From contig JAPSLO010000001.1 in assembly GCA_031180725.1 (NCBI GenBank), forward strand, positions 310,001-374,000: DNA of 64,000 nt. The letters are read 5' to 3'. The stretch's first letter is position 1; the number at the start of each line of letters is the position of its first letter. The position numbers were made by a program, and so were the translations under genes. Below, piece after piece: positions 1 to 9,132 of the stretch. This DNA is from Roseomonas sp. GTDB taxonomy: Bacteria; Pseudomonadota; Alphaproteobacteria; Acetobacterales; Acetobacteraceae. The notes beneath the pieces were generated by a model. It was not told the DNA's origin. It worked only from the letters and a program-made list of their open reading frames with translations, and ran no database searches.

Positions 1-3
1 GCC

Positions 4-2313
4 GTGGCCGAGGCAGCCCTGGTGACCGACCCGGTATGCGGCATGAAGGTGGACCCGACTACTTCAGCGCATCGCGTCGAGCATGGCGGGATGATGTTCC
101 ACTTCTGCTCGGCGAGTTGCCGCACAAAGTTCGAAGCAAATCCGGGCAAGTATCTGCGGCCGGACAAGGCTGCTGCGCCTGCGGCGGTGCAGAAAGCCAC
201 CATCTACACATGCCCAATGCACCCCGAGATCCGGCAGCAGGGGCCGGGCAGCTGCCCGATCTGCGGCATGGCGCTGGAGCCGCTGGAGGTTACCGCCGAG
301 GGCGCCCCCAACGAGGAACTCGCTGACATGACGCGGCGGTTCTGGATCGGCCTCGTGCTGACCGTCCCCATCGTCGTTCTGGAGATGGGCGCACACATCC
401 CCGGCCTCGACCTGCACCACCTGGTCTCGCCCAGGACGTCGGTTTGGACCCAGTTCCTGCTCGGAACGCCAGTAGTGCTCTGGGCCGGGTGGCCATTCTT
501 CGTGCGCGGCTGGCAGTCGGTCGTGAACCGCAGCCTGAACATGTTCAGCCTGATCGCCCTCGGGACCGGCGCCGCCTACCTCTACAGCCTGGTCGCGACC
601 TTTGCGCCCGACCTCTTCCCCGAGGGCTTCCGCGGTCCCGACGGCACCGTCGCCGTCTACTTTGAGGCTGCCGCGGTTATCACTGTCCTCGTGCTGCTCG
701 GCCAAGTGCTGGAGCTGCGGGCGCGCGAACAGACCGGCGGCGCCATCCGTGCCCTGCTGAACATGACCCCCAAGACGGCACGGCGAATCTGTGCGGACGG
801 TCCGGACGAAGAGATCAATCTGGCTGAGGTCCATGTCGGCGACCGGTTGCGCGTACGGCCGGGCGATGCCGTCCCGGTGGACGGCCAGGTGCTGGAAGGC
901 CGCGGCTCCGTGGACGAGTCCATGGTCACTGGAGAGTCCATGCCAGTCGAGAAGGGGCCCGGCGCCAAGGTCATTGGCGGCACGGTGAACGGTACCGGTT
1001 CGCTGGTCATTCGGGCAGAGAAGGTAGGCTCCGACACCATGCTGTCGCGCATCGTCGCCATGGTGGCGGAGGCGCAGCGTAGCCGGGCGCCCATCCAGCG
1101 CATGGCCGACACCGTGTCCGGCTACTTCGTTCCCGCTGTCATCGCCATCGCAGTGATCGCCTTCATAGCCTGGGCGATCTGGGGTCCGTCCCCGGCGCTC
1201 TCCTACGGCCTGATTGCGGCCGTCTCCGTGCTCATCATCGCTTGCCCCTGTGCGCTGGGGCTGGCCACGCCGATGTCGATCATGGTCGGCGTCGGCAAGG
1301 GCGCTGGCGCTGGCGTGCTCATCAAGAACGCCGAGGCGCTCGAGCGTATGGAGAAGGTGGACACGCTGGTCGTCGACAAGACCGGCACGCTCACCGAGGG
1401 CAAGCCCAAGGTCGTGGCCGTGGTCCCGGCACCGGGCCTGACCGAGGCTGAGGTGCTGCCACTCGCCGCCAGCCTGGAGCGGTCGAGCGAGCACCCGCTG
1501 GCGGCCGCCATCGTAACCGCGGCAAAGGCAGGCGGCGTGGCCTTTGAGGAGCCGGCGGACTTCGCCTCCGTCACCGGTAAGGGCGTCACCGGCACGGTCG
1601 AAGGACGTCGCGTGGCGCTCGGCAACGCGCGGCTGATGCAAGAGTTGGGAGTGGACCTGCATGACCTAGCGACCAAAGCGGAGGAACTGCGGCGCGAGGG
1701 CGGCACGGCCCTGTTTCTGGCCGTGGACGGCAAGCCGGGCGGCGTCATTGCGGTGGCCGATCCGATCAAGCAGACGACGCCGGCCGCGCTCGAGAGCCTG
1801 CGCGCCGACGGCATCCGCGTCATCATGCTCACTGGCGACAATCGTACAACGGCCGAGGCGGTGGCACGGAAGCTTGGAATTCAGGAAGTCGAGGCCGATG
1901 TCCTGCCCGAGGACAAGAACCGCATCGTCCGCAGGTTGCGGGCCGAGGGTAAGGTGGTCGCCATGGCGGGCGACGGCGTGAACGACGCGCCGGCGCTGGC
2001 TGAGGCAGATGTCGGGATCGCCATGGGCACCGGCACGGATGTGGCACTACAGAGCGCAGGCGTGACGCTGGTGAAGGGGGATCTCGCGGGCACTGCGCGG
2101 GCGCGCCACCTGTCGCGCGCGGTGATGCGCAACATCCGGCAGAACCTGTTCTTCGCCTTCATCTATAACGTGGCCGGGGTGCCACTCGCGGCAGGGGTGC
2201 TCTACCCGTTCCTCGGCATTCTGCTAAGTCCGATCGTCGCCGCGCTGGCGATGGCGCTGAGTTCGGTTTCCGTCATTGCCAATTCACTGCGCCTGCGGAC
2301 CGTGCGCCTGTAG
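4..2313 (+). CDS. copA: Copper-type heavy-metal P1B ATPase with YHS and HMBD metal-binding domains
   Basis: Inner-membrane ATP-driven exporter, most likely of Cu(I) (or Ag). A YHS domain (residues 9-51, DPVCGM) is followed by a heavy-metal-binding domain (68-92, YTCPMHPE and CPICGM). The P1B core then shows TGES at 309-312, the transmembrane metal site CPC at 414-416, phosphorylated Asp458 in DKTGT, the HP motif His497 and GDGVND at 656-661. About eight membrane segments are visible. There is no classical N-terminal GMTCxxC domain; YHS plus HMBD replaces it, as in CopB/SilP-like pumps. The GTG start lies four bases inside the window, so an upstream extension cannot be excluded. No copper chaperone or CueR-like regulator is adjacent; a GC-rich hairpin follows the stop. 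Family is certain; the exact metal is inferred. Confidence 0.93.
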   Translation: MAEAALVTDPVCGMKVDPTTSAHRVEHGGMMFHFCSASCRTKFEANPGKYLRPDKAAAPAAVQKATIYTCPMHPEIRQQGPGSCPICGMALEPLEVTAEGAPNEELADMTRRFWIGLVLTVPIVVLEMGAHIPGLDLHHLVSPRTSVWTQFLLGTPVVLWAGWPFFVRGWQSVVNRSLNMFSLIALGTGAAYLYSLVATFAPDLFPEGFRGPDGTVAVYFEAAAVITVLVLLGQVLELRAREQTGGAIRALLNMTPKTARRICADGPDEEINLAEVHVGDRLRVRPGDAVPVDGQVLEGRGSVDESMVTGESMPVEKGPGAKVIGGTVNGTGSLVIRAEKVGSDTMLSRIVAMVAEAQRSRAPIQRMADTVSGYFVPAVIAIAVIAFIAWAIWGPSPALSYGLIAAVSVLIIACPCALGLATPMSIMVGVGKGAGAGVLIKNAEALERMEKVDTLVVDKTGTLTEGKPKVVAVVPAPGLTEAEVLPLAASLERSSEHPLAAAIVTAAKAGGVAFEEPADFASVTGKGVTGTVEGRRVALGNARLMQELGVDLHDLATKAEELRREGGTALFLAVDGKPGGVIAVADPIKQTTPAALESLRADGIRVIMLTGDNRTTAEAVARKLGIQEVEADVLPEDKNRIVRRLRAEGKVVAMAGDGVNDAPALAEADVGIAMGTGTDVALQSAGVTLVKGDLAGTARARHLSRAVMRNIRQNLFFAFIYNVAGVPLAAGVLYPFLGILLSPIVAALAMALSSVSVIANSLRLRTVRL

Positions 2314-2886
2314 CTGCCGCTCGGTGTCAGGGGGGGCGGGCCCGGGCCGCCCCCCGCCTCCTGTAGATGCCTGTGCTGTCCGGGCTTAGCGGCAGTCCCG
2401 GTAGTGCCCACCTGCGGCTGCATCGGTCGCGGTCCGCCATCATCGTCTGCATGTCGGGTGAAAGGCACCGGCCTCGTGCCACCTGCTGATGCAGTTCGGC
2501 ACAGAGGCCATCATCTGCTGCAGGCTCATGCCGAACATGTTGTGGCCCGCCATGCCCTGCGCTCCCATGCTGGACATGCAGCAGGTCTATTGAGGTGGCG
2601 GAGCGCACATTTCGGCGAGTTCACCGCGAAGGGCGTATGCGTCTGGCCGGGCCTGCCGACGCTGACGCAGCCCGAGTCCGATCGTCTGTGCGACCTCTCC
2701 GGCACAGTGGCCCCGCGTCCGGTCGTGGACCCGTTAAAAACCGCAATGGACGCAGAAAAACGTTGCAAATAAGCTCTATTGTCAGCAGAAAACACAATAA
2801 AAATCCGCAATTCACGGAGATGGGTTTGGCGTACAAGGCGGCAGATACAGGAGATGTCCTGATCTGATTTATGTGAAAGAACCGGG
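2314..2886. other. Intergenic region, 573 bp, no confident gene
   Basis: Apart from the hairpin near its left end I see no convincing gene here. A 45-codon minus-strand reading frame (2577 down to 2440) would encode a methionine-rich peptide (8 Met, 2 Cys), which is suggestive beside a copper pump but unsupported by a clear ribosome site. The right part (about 2740-2830) is markedly AT-rich compared with everything around it and probably holds the promoter of the glycosyltransferase pair. I could not place -35 and -10 boxes with acceptable spacing. Confidence 0.5.
2331..2355 (+). terminator. Hairpin after the copper ATPase gene
   Basis: A perfect 9-bp GC-only stem (GGGGGGCGG paired with CCGCCCCCC, 7-nt loop) begins 17 nt after the ATPase stop codon. 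No T-tract follows, so it is a candidate terminator or mRNA-end hairpin rather than a textbook intrinsic terminator. Confidence 0.45.
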
Positions 2887-3912
2887 ATGCATTCCGCCTG
2901 CCAAGCCTTCACCGGCGGCACCGGCGCCAAAGCATCGGCGCCAACCATTATCGCTGTGGTCGTCACTTATGATCGGCCTGCGCTGCTCCGACGCTGCCTC
3001 ACCGCCCTGCAGGCTCAGCGCCGCCCGCCCGATGCGATCATCGTCGTGGACGACGCCAGCCCTGCTCCCGACACGGCGGCGGCGATCTCCTGCTTCCGTG
3101 GCGTTCGGCATCTCCGCCACGTGGTCAACCGCGGCGGCGCTGCGGCGTACCGCACCGGGATTGAGGCGGCTCTCGCCGCAGGTGCCGATTTCGTGTGGCT
3201 GATGGACGACGACGGACTGCCGGCTGAAGACACGTGCCTGGACCGCCTGGTCACGAGGGCAGAATTCGGTGTCGGCATCGCTGCACCGCTTGTCCTGGAC
3301 CGCGAGAATCCAGCCCGCCTTGCCTTTCCCATCCGCGTCGCGGGCCGCACCCGTTTCATAGCCGAGGAGGTGAGCGACCAGCCCCGCATCCCGGACTTTG
3401 CGCATCTATTCAATGGCGCCCTGGTGCGGGCCGAGGTCTTCGCCACGGCCGGCCTGCCGGATCCGCGCTTCGTCTGCCGGGGCGACGAGGTGGAGTTCAT
3501 GCTGCGTGCGCGGCGCAGCGGCTTCGAGGTCTGCATCGAGACCACCGCGCGCTTCCTCCATCCGGGTTCGCAGCCAGAAATCCACCCGATCCTTTCCGGG
3601 GCTTTCTACGCGACTGTGCCCACCACTGAGGCGAAGCGGCACCATCAATTCCGCAATCGCGGCTACATTTTCCGGGCCTACGGCATGTGGGCGTTCCTGT
3701 TCGCCGATATGCTTCGATATGGCTGTCACTACCTGCTGCGCAGGCGGCCAGACCCAGCCGCCTTTGGCCGGTGGCTGTCGGCAACAGCCGAAGGCTGGCG
3801 CGGCGCCTTCCTGAAGGCGCCGCCATCGGATCGCACCTATGTCGAACTCTCCACGCCAGCCACTCCGGAGACGGAACCCGGACTCGTCCCAGCCAGAGAC
3901 GATGCGGGGTGA
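2887..3912 (+). CDS. Family 2 glycosyltransferase, GlfT1-like
   Basis: Predicted GT-A fold glycosyltransferase of 341 residues. Visible motifs are the N-terminal strand VVVTYDR (24-30), the nucleotide-binding DDAS (55-58), NRGG (81-84), the metal-binding MDDDG with Asp107-109, and a late FLHPGS containing His225. NRGG followed by a DDD motif is the pattern of galactofuranosyl- and rhamnosyltransferases. A basic, hydrophobic stretch near residues 258-285 could sit on the inner membrane. The next gene encodes a GlfT2-like enzyme, so the pair resembles the GlfT1/GlfT2 initiator-polymeriser arrangement that builds galactofuranose chains from UDP-Galf. Acceptor and sugar are inferred. The ATG at 2887 is the first in-frame start, preceded by a weak AAAGAA. 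Confidence 0.8.
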   Translation: MHSACQAFTGGTGAKASAPTIIAVVVTYDRPALLRRCLTALQAQRRPPDAIIVVDDASPAPDTAAAISCFRGVRHLRHVVNRGGAAAYRTGIEAALAAGADFVWLMDDDGLPAEDTCLDRLVTRAEFGVGIAAPLVLDRENPARLAFPIRVAGRTRFIAEEVSDQPRIPDFAHLFNGALVRAEVFATAGLPDPRFVCRGDEVEFMLRARRSGFEVCIETTARFLHPGSQPEIHPILSGAFYATVPTTEAKRHHQFRNRGYIFRAYGMWAFLFADMLRYGCHYLLRRRPDPAAFGRWLSATAEGWRGAFLKAPPSDRTYVELSTPATPETEPGLVPARDDAG

Positions 3913-4026
3913 CGACAGAGCCGACGGCCCGGGGCGACACCCGCGACTGCGTCTTGATCCATGGGGCATTGTGCGGGCGGCGAGAGCCGCGACCGCAGCA
4001 TGCCGACACCGCCAGGGAACCGGCAA

Positions 4027-5919
4027 ATGGATGATCTCGCCTTCGCCCGAACGGCGCCGCGCCGATCGTCGGGCATGACGCCGGGGCTGGTGCTGCAGCG
4101 CCTGCCGCTCGGGCGCGACGTTGCGCTGCGCGATCTGTACCTGCGCACCAGGGATGGCAGCGCCTTCCCGGTCAACTGCCGAATGGACGGCGCGCTGCTC
4201 GTGGCGGAGCACGGCGCGGCGCTTTCCTTCGACACATATTTCGGCGCCTTCTTCGAGCAGGCTTGGCGCGGTCCCACGATGCTGCGGTCCTTGATGCTCG
4301 GCCTGAAGGCGAGCGGCTCCTTCGCGCTTCGGATCCTGCGGCGCTCTGCCGAGGGGGAGGAGGTGGTACTGCATGAGGAGGCCGTGACGGACCTCGATGG
4401 CTGGCTATCGGTCCCGCTTCCCGCGCCGCCGAACCCAGCCGCCGGCGGTCGGCTCTTTCCGGAGATCACGGCGCTCCGCGGGGGGTGCAGCATTGAAACT
4501 CTGGAGTGGTACACGCCGGACACCCCGGTGCGTATGCCGGTCGGGCTGGTGCCGGTGTTCTGCACTTTCGGGCGGGAGCAGCAGCTTGGTGCCGTTCTCG
4601 CCAGCCTGGCGGCGGAGCCCTCCTGCTGGCAAGATCTGCCGGCCATCGTCGTGGTGAACCAGGGGCGGCCGGACCTGGCCGGGCACGCGGCGCTGCAGGA
4701 CCTGCCCGACGACTTCGCCGCCCGGCTAACTATTCTCGAACAGGGCAATTTCGGAGGCGCCGGCGGCTTCACGCGTGGCCTCCTCGCGGCGCGCGAGGTG
4801 CCCAGCGCGACCCATGCGCTGCTGATGGATGATGACGTTGCGGCAGAGCCCGAGGCTCTGCGCCGAGCCACGGCCTTCTTCGCAATCGCACAGCCGCGAC
4901 ACGTTCTGGGCGGGCACATGCTGGACATGCTGCGGCCTACGCGGCTCTACGAAGCCGGGGCGAATGTTGATCCGCACAGGCTCTTTCTCCGGCCTCTCCG
5001 GCTCGACCTGCCGCTGCGCGAGCGCGCCACACTAGATCTACTGACGCGCCCGGAGCCGATGCACTACAATGGCTGGTGGTTCTTCGCCCTGCCGCTTGAA
5101 CTGCTGGAAGAGGCGGGGCTGCCACTGCCCTGCTTCATCCGCGGTGACGACGTGGAATACGGGCTGCGTCTGCATGCCATGGGCGTCCCGATCGTCGCGC
5201 TGCCCGGCGTAGCCATTTGGCATGAGCCATTCTACGTCAAGCTCAACAACTGGCAGCTCTACTATGAGACACGCAACATGCTGGTCGCGGCGGCGGAGCA
5301 CTTGCCCAGGTCGGCGCGGAGCTTGGCCCTTCTCCTGCTGAAGCGTCTTCTCTTCTACCTCCTGACATACCGCTACTACAGCGCCGCTCTGCTGCTGCGC
5401 GCCATCGAGGACTATCTGCGTGGACCGGCCCTGTTCGAAGCAGATCCCCGGCCGATCCACGCGGGGCTCGACGAAATCAGGAGCGCCTATCCGCCGGAGG
5501 AGATCGGCCGCGACCGCGTGGTGCCGGAGACAAGGATGCCGCCGGACCCCCGCACCGTCGCCGGCTTTGTCGTCTTGCTCGCTTGGGCAGTGCTACGGAA
5601 CCTCGTGGTGCCAAGTAGGCCCGCTGCACCGATCCGGATTGAGGCACGCGATCTGCTTTGGTTCCGCGTGATCGGGCTCGACAATGTCGTGGCGAACTCG
5701 CCCTGGGATGCGCGGCCGCCGGTCTTCCGGCGCTCGCGCGCCACCTTCCGGCGGCTGCTCGTGCAGGGCGTGCGTGTCCTCCTGCGCGTGCTGCGCGAAG
5801 GGGAGCAGGTCGCCAACGCCTGGAGAAACGCCCGTCCGGGCCTCACTTCGGCCGCTTCCTGGTCGCGCTATCTCGGCCTGCCTGGGGGAAGGCCTGCCGC
5901 AACGGCCGAGGACAGGTGA
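4027..5919 (+). CDS. GlfT2-like galactofuranosyltransferase
   Basis: 630 residues, close to the length of mycobacterial GlfT2 (about 637). The layout matches that enzyme: an N-terminal beta-rich domain (about 1-160), a GT-A catalytic domain, and a helical C-terminal region. Residues corresponding to the GlfT2 active site are present: MDDD with Asp268-270 for metal/UDP, HYNGWW, the catalytic-base motif GDD with Asp374-375, and AIWHE with His399. GlfT2 polymerises UDP-galactofuranose into a galactan. Here the product is more likely an O-antigen or exopolysaccharide, because arabinogalactan is not expected in such an organism. The start at 4027 (MDDLAF) is preferred over the in-frame ATGs at 3961 and 4000, whose leader is low-complexity; 4075 is a further alternative. 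The gap to the preceding glycosyltransferase gene is about 114 bp. Confidence 0.85.
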   Translation: MDDLAFARTAPRRSSGMTPGLVLQRLPLGRDVALRDLYLRTRDGSAFPVNCRMDGALLVAEHGAALSFDTYFGAFFEQAWRGPTMLRSLMLGLKASGSFALRILRRSAEGEEVVLHEEAVTDLDGWLSVPLPAPPNPAAGGRLFPEITALRGGCSIETLEWYTPDTPVRMPVGLVPVFCTFGREQQLGAVLASLAAEPSCWQDLPAIVVVNQGRPDLAGHAALQDLPDDFAARLTILEQGNFGGAGGFTRGLLAAREVPSATHALLMDDDVAAEPEALRRATAFFAIAQPRHVLGGHMLDMLRPTRLYEAGANVDPHRLFLRPLRLDLPLRERATLDLLTRPEPMHYNGWWFFALPLELLEEAGLPLPCFIRGDDVEYGLRLHAMGVPIVALPGVAIWHEPFYVKLNNWQLYYETRNMLVAAAEHLPRSARSLALLLLKRLLFYLLTYRYYSAALLLRAIEDYLRGPALFEADPRPIHAGLDEIRSAYPPEEIGRDRVVPETRMPPDPRTVAGFVVLLAWAVLRNLVVPSRPAAPIRIEARDLLWFRVIGLDNVVANSPWDARPPVFRRSRATFRRLLVQGVRVLLRVLREGEQVANAWRNARPGLTSAASWSRYLGLPGGRPAATAEDR

Positions 5920-6651
5920 TCAGCTGTGCCGCTGCCTCGCCGCCTTCCGAAGGCGGTGCGACAGGGCTGGCGGGGACTGGCTGACCGCGTCTGCGCCGGC
6001 TGGGCCGCTTTGCGGCGCCCTGTGTGACGTGACTTCCATGGACAGCGTGCGCCGAGGGCCTATCCGGCCTCGAAGCAGGCGTCACGGCCTGATGCGGGCC
6101 AGGCGAGATCGGCGCGCAGTCGCTGCGGACGACATCGCGGCCTGCGCCTGGATCTCGCCTCCGATCGGATCCGCGGCGCTGCTCGGCTTCCCGAAGCTGT
6201 AGCCGATCCTCGGCTCGGTCCTGCTCAGCCGCGCCGCCTTGCGCCAGATGGCCCGCCTGACGGTGCAGAACTTCGCCGCGGCCGCGGAAGCTTACGGCGA
6301 TATTGAAGGCCAGCCGGGACGACATGCCGCTGAGGCTCGATGAGAACTGGCGCCGCCACGAAGGTGCGCATGCGTCATGCTGCCGCGCCGCTCGCCAGTA
6401 CCGGTCGGCCCGCGGTCAGAATCCCTCGTGCAGCATTGCGGGCACTCGGATCGGGCACGGCATCCTTCGGAGGCGGGATCAGGATCTGCATTCCCTAGGC
6501 GGGCACCGCCTAAAGTGCCATGTGGGAGCGGGCCGGCGCCGTAAGGCTCATAGAGGCGAGCCGAGGAGCTGCCTTCCCGGTCGGCGGATGCCGCGTTCTT
6601 CACGCCTCCGTTGAGCCGGGGCTAAGACCGCGGCTGGCCGATGATCGACGC
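5920..6651. other. Region of about 730 bp without a convincing gene
   Basis: No open frame here has a recognisable domain, ribosome site or plausible protein composition. Frames of 100-170 codons on both strands are rich in Arg, Ala, Pro and His, as expected of GC-rich non-coding or shadow frames. It may be the residue of a degraded gene, since short stretches in several frames look protein-like, but I cannot name a family. It lies between convergent genes (glycosyltransferase and tetR), so no promoter is required in it. Confidence 0.5.
5940..5956 (+). terminator. Short hairpin after the GlfT2-like gene
   Basis: CCGCCTT and AAGGCGG form a perfect 7-bp stem with a 3-nt loop, 20 nt after the stop codon. 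There is no T-tract, so it is a weak candidate terminator. Confidence 0.35.
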
Positions 6652-7356
6652 CTAGCTGCGGCCGCCCGTCCTGGGATGCGCTGAGTGGCCCGGCACGCCC
6701 AGCCCGGCGAGCACGAACTCCACCACATGGGCACGGCGCTCGGCCAGCGCCTCCTTCGTCATCAGGTCGCGTCCGAACACCGCCGAAAGGGTGTAGATGT
6801 TGGAGAAAGTGAAGAAGCACAGGCCGCTGATCGAAACATACAGCTGCAGCGCGTCCACGCCGGTACGGAAGACGCCGGCCTGCTCGCCTCGGCGCAGCAG
6901 GGCATCCAGCCCCGCGATCAGCGGAGCGTAGATGTCCTGCAGCGACTTGGAGCGGCGGATGCTGTGGCCCTTGTTGACATTTTCGTCGCAGAGCAGGCTG
7001 ACGAAGTCACGGTTGGCGCGCAGATGGTCAAAGGCAGCGCCGACGAAGTTGCGCATCGCCTCGACCGGATCGGCATCTTCCACCTGCAGCCGGGCGTCCT
7101 GCGCGCGGGAGGCACGGTAGGCGGCCTCCAGCACCGCCAGATGGGCATTCGCCTTGGACCCGAAATGGTGGATCAGGATCTGCTTGCTGACGCCGGCCCG
7201 GCGGCAGATCCGCTCGATGCTGGCGCCATGGTACCCGCTGGCCGCGAATTCGCGATAGGCGGCATCCAGCAGGTTGCGACGCGTCCGTTCCGGGTCACGC
7301 GTGCCGTTGGAAGGCACGCGCCGGCGACGGGAGGATATCACATGCGGAGCGGTCAT
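6652..7356 (-). CDS. TetR/AcrR family transcriptional regulator
   Basis: 234-residue one-component repressor. The N-terminal three-helix DNA-binding domain is clear: RRNLLDAAYREFAASG, then the helix-turn-helix around residues 45-66 (SIERICRRAGVSKQ, then HHFGSK). The remainder is a ligand-binding helical domain of the usual size. An in-frame ATG 99 bases further upstream (7455) would add a Pro/Arg-rich leader; the start at 7356 (MTAPHV) is preferred. The gene is divergent from a binding protein-cupin-amidase operon, and the gap carries a TCAACC-N4-GGTTGA palindrome. It therefore probably represses that operon in response to the transported substrate or a product. The ligand is unknown. Confidence 0.88.
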   Translation of the reverse strand: MTAPHVISSRRRRVPSNGTRDPERTRRNLLDAAYREFAASGYHGASIERICRRAGVSKQILIHHFGSKANAHLAVLEAAYRASRAQDARLQVEDADPVEAMRNFVGAAFDHLRANRDFVSLLCDENVNKGHSIRRSKSLQDIYAPLIAGLDALLRRGEQAGVFRTGVDALQLYVSISGLCFFTFSNIYTLSAVFGRDLMTKEALAERRAHVVEFVLAGLGVPGHSAHPRTGGRS

Positions 7357-7458
7357 TCGGGCCGGGTCCTGCGTCTGGCGTCGGGTGGGAGATACAGCGC
7401 ACCGGGCCGGACGCAAGCCGCGCCCACCCGCGGGCGCCGCGCCCCCCCCCAGCAAGAA

Positions 7459-7474
7459 TCAACCGATTGGTTGA
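7459..7474. promoter_or_regulatory. Palindrome, candidate TetR operator
   Basis: TCAACC-GATT-GGTTGA has two perfect 6-bp arms with a 4-bp spacer. It lies between the divergent tetR gene and the binding-protein gene, 58 bp before the latter's start. Size and position suit a TetR-family operator. A C-run of nine precedes it. No alignment with known operators was possible. Confidence 0.5.
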
Positions 7475-7531
7475 CTCGTGCCGCCGCGCGCGCATAGCCT
7501 TCCAAGGCTGCCACGCGACGGGGGATGGGCG

Positions 7532-9121
7532 ATGCTGCGATCCACGCTGCTCGGACTGGGGTTGGGACTGGGTCTCTCGCTCTCGCCGATGGCCCCGCTG
7601 GCCCTGGCGCAGGACGGGCAGCGCGTGTTGCGCGTCGTGCCCTCGGCGGATCTGGCGGAGCTGGACCCGACGCGCGGGCCGAACCTGGTGGCCCGCATCT
7701 ATCAGCAGATGGTGTTCGACACGCTCTTTGCCTTCGACCACGAACTGCAGCCCCGGCCGATGATGGTGGAGAGCCACAGCGTCAACGATGATGGCCTGAC
7801 CTACCGCTTCACGCTGCGGCCGGATCTGCGCTTCCACGACGGCAGCCCCGTGACGACGGCAGATGTGGTCGCTTCCATCGGGCGCTGGATGAATGGCACC
7901 TCGATCGGCGGCCAGCTCAATGCGCGGCTGGCGAACATGCAGGTGGTGGATGCCCGGACTTTCACCCTGACGTTGAACCAGCGCTTTGGCCTGGTGGAGT
8001 TTATGCTGGCCGGCCCCGGTGCACCCATCGCGGCGATCATGCGCGAAGCCGATGCACGGCGGCCGGACGGCGTGCCGCTCACACGGCAGATCGGCTCCGG
8101 GCCCTTCCGCTTCCTGGCGGATGAGCGGCGCGAGGGCAATCGAGCGGTCTTCGCGCGCAACCCGGATTATGTGCCGCGCAGCGAGCCGACCGACGGCTTG
8201 GCCGGCGCGCGGCAGGTGAAGGTGGATCGTGTCGAGTGGATCGTGATGCCGGATGCCACCACTGCCGCGAATGCGTTGGCGACCGGCGAAGTGGACTTCC
8301 TGGAGGCGGTCGGCCCGGACCTGGCCGGCTTCCTGCGCCGCCGCAACATGACGGTGCGGCGCATCACCGCGCTGCCTACCTACGCCTTCGTGCGCCCGAA
8401 CTTCCAGGTGCCGCCCTTTAACGACATCCGGGCGCGCCAGGCGCTGGCGTTGATCGTGGACCAGGAGGAGATGATGCCGGCGGTCGCCGGTTCCGATGGG
8501 CGCTGGAGCGCCTGCTTCTCCTTCTCCGTCTGCGGCTCGATCTACGGGACTGAGGCGGGCGCCGAGCCCTATCGCAACGCCGACCTGGCCCGCGCGCGGC
8601 AATTGCTGCAGGAGGCCGGCTACCGCGGCGAGCCGATGATCCTGCTCGGCACCACGCAGCTTGCGCCGATCAACGCCATGACGCAGGTGCTTGCGCGCCG
8701 GTTGCAGGATGCTGGGGTGACAGTGGATGTCCAAATGACGGACTTCCCCACCATGCTCCAGCGCATGCATGCGCAGGACCGGCCGATCGGGCAGGGCGGC
8801 TATCACCTCTTCACCTACTATGCGGTGGGCACCAGCTGGTTCCATCCGCTGATGAACCTCTCACTGGACCTGTCCTGCGGCACGCGAAACTGGGCCGGCT
8901 ATCCCTGCGACCAACAGGGTGAATCCCTGCGCCAGGCCTTCTTCGCCGCCCCGACGAACGAGGCGCGCCGCGTCGCATTTGAGGCATTCCAGCGCCGGGC
9001 CTGGGAGTACATCCCCTATGTCCCGGCCGGCCAGTTCGACGTGTTCAGCGCCCATCGGCCGAGCGTATCCGGCATCCTGGACGCGCCCTTCATTGCTTAT
9101 TGGAACATCGAGAAGAAGTAA
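7532..9121 (+). CDS. Family 5 ABC transporter substrate-binding protein
   Basis: Periplasmic solute-binding protein of the DppA/OppA type (SBP_bac_5), 529 residues. The signal peptide is clear from the start MLRSTL, with a long Leu/Gly hydrophobic core ending in ALA-Q at about residue 28. The mature protein has the family's opening (LRVVPSADLAELDP) and the segment LRPDLRFHDGSPVTTADVVASI. The start at 7532 is chosen because it places the signal peptide at the N terminus and follows GGGGATGGG; an upstream in-frame start at 7478 would overlap the operator palindrome. It is first in an operon with a cupin and an amidase but has no permease beside it, so it may use the Dpp-type permeases encoded at 18-21.7 kb. 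The substrate may be an amide, given the amidase. Confidence 0.88.
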   Translation: MLRSTLLGLGLGLGLSLSPMAPLALAQDGQRVLRVVPSADLAELDPTRGPNLVARIYQQMVFDTLFAFDHELQPRPMMVESHSVNDDGLTYRFTLRPDLRFHDGSPVTTADVVASIGRWMNGTSIGGQLNARLANMQVVDARTFTLTLNQRFGLVEFMLAGPGAPIAAIMREADARRPDGVPLTRQIGSGPFRFLADERREGNRAVFARNPDYVPRSEPTDGLAGARQVKVDRVEWIVMPDATTAANALATGEVDFLEAVGPDLAGFLRRRNMTVRRITALPTYAFVRPNFQVPPFNDIRARQALALIVDQEEMMPAVAGSDGRWSACFSFSVCGSIYGTEAGAEPYRNADLARARQLLQEAGYRGEPMILLGTTQLAPINAMTQVLARRLQDAGVTVDVQMTDFPTMLQRMHAQDRPIGQGGYHLFTYYAVGTSWFHPLMNLSLDLSCGTRNWAGYPCDQQGESLRQAFFAAPTNEARRVAFEAFQRRAWEYIPYVPAGQFDVFSAHRPSVSGILDAPFIAYWNIEKK

Positions 9122-9132
9122 GGATCTACGCC

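Noticed and set aside
64-1662. Long open frame (532 codons) on the minus strand inside the copper ATPase gene
   Set aside because: His/Arg/Gly-rich composition and no domain; it is the antisense shadow of a certain ATPase frame, as expected in very GC-rich DNA.
2761-2810. Sigma-70 promoter in the AT-rich stretch before the glycosyltransferase genes
   Set aside because: TTGCAA and TTGTCA candidates are present, but no -10 box lies at 16-18 bp from either, so only an AT-rich region is reported.
5843-6614. Frames of 100-160 codons between the GlfT2-like and tetR genes
   Set aside because: No domain, no ribosome site and shadow-like composition; described as an empty region.
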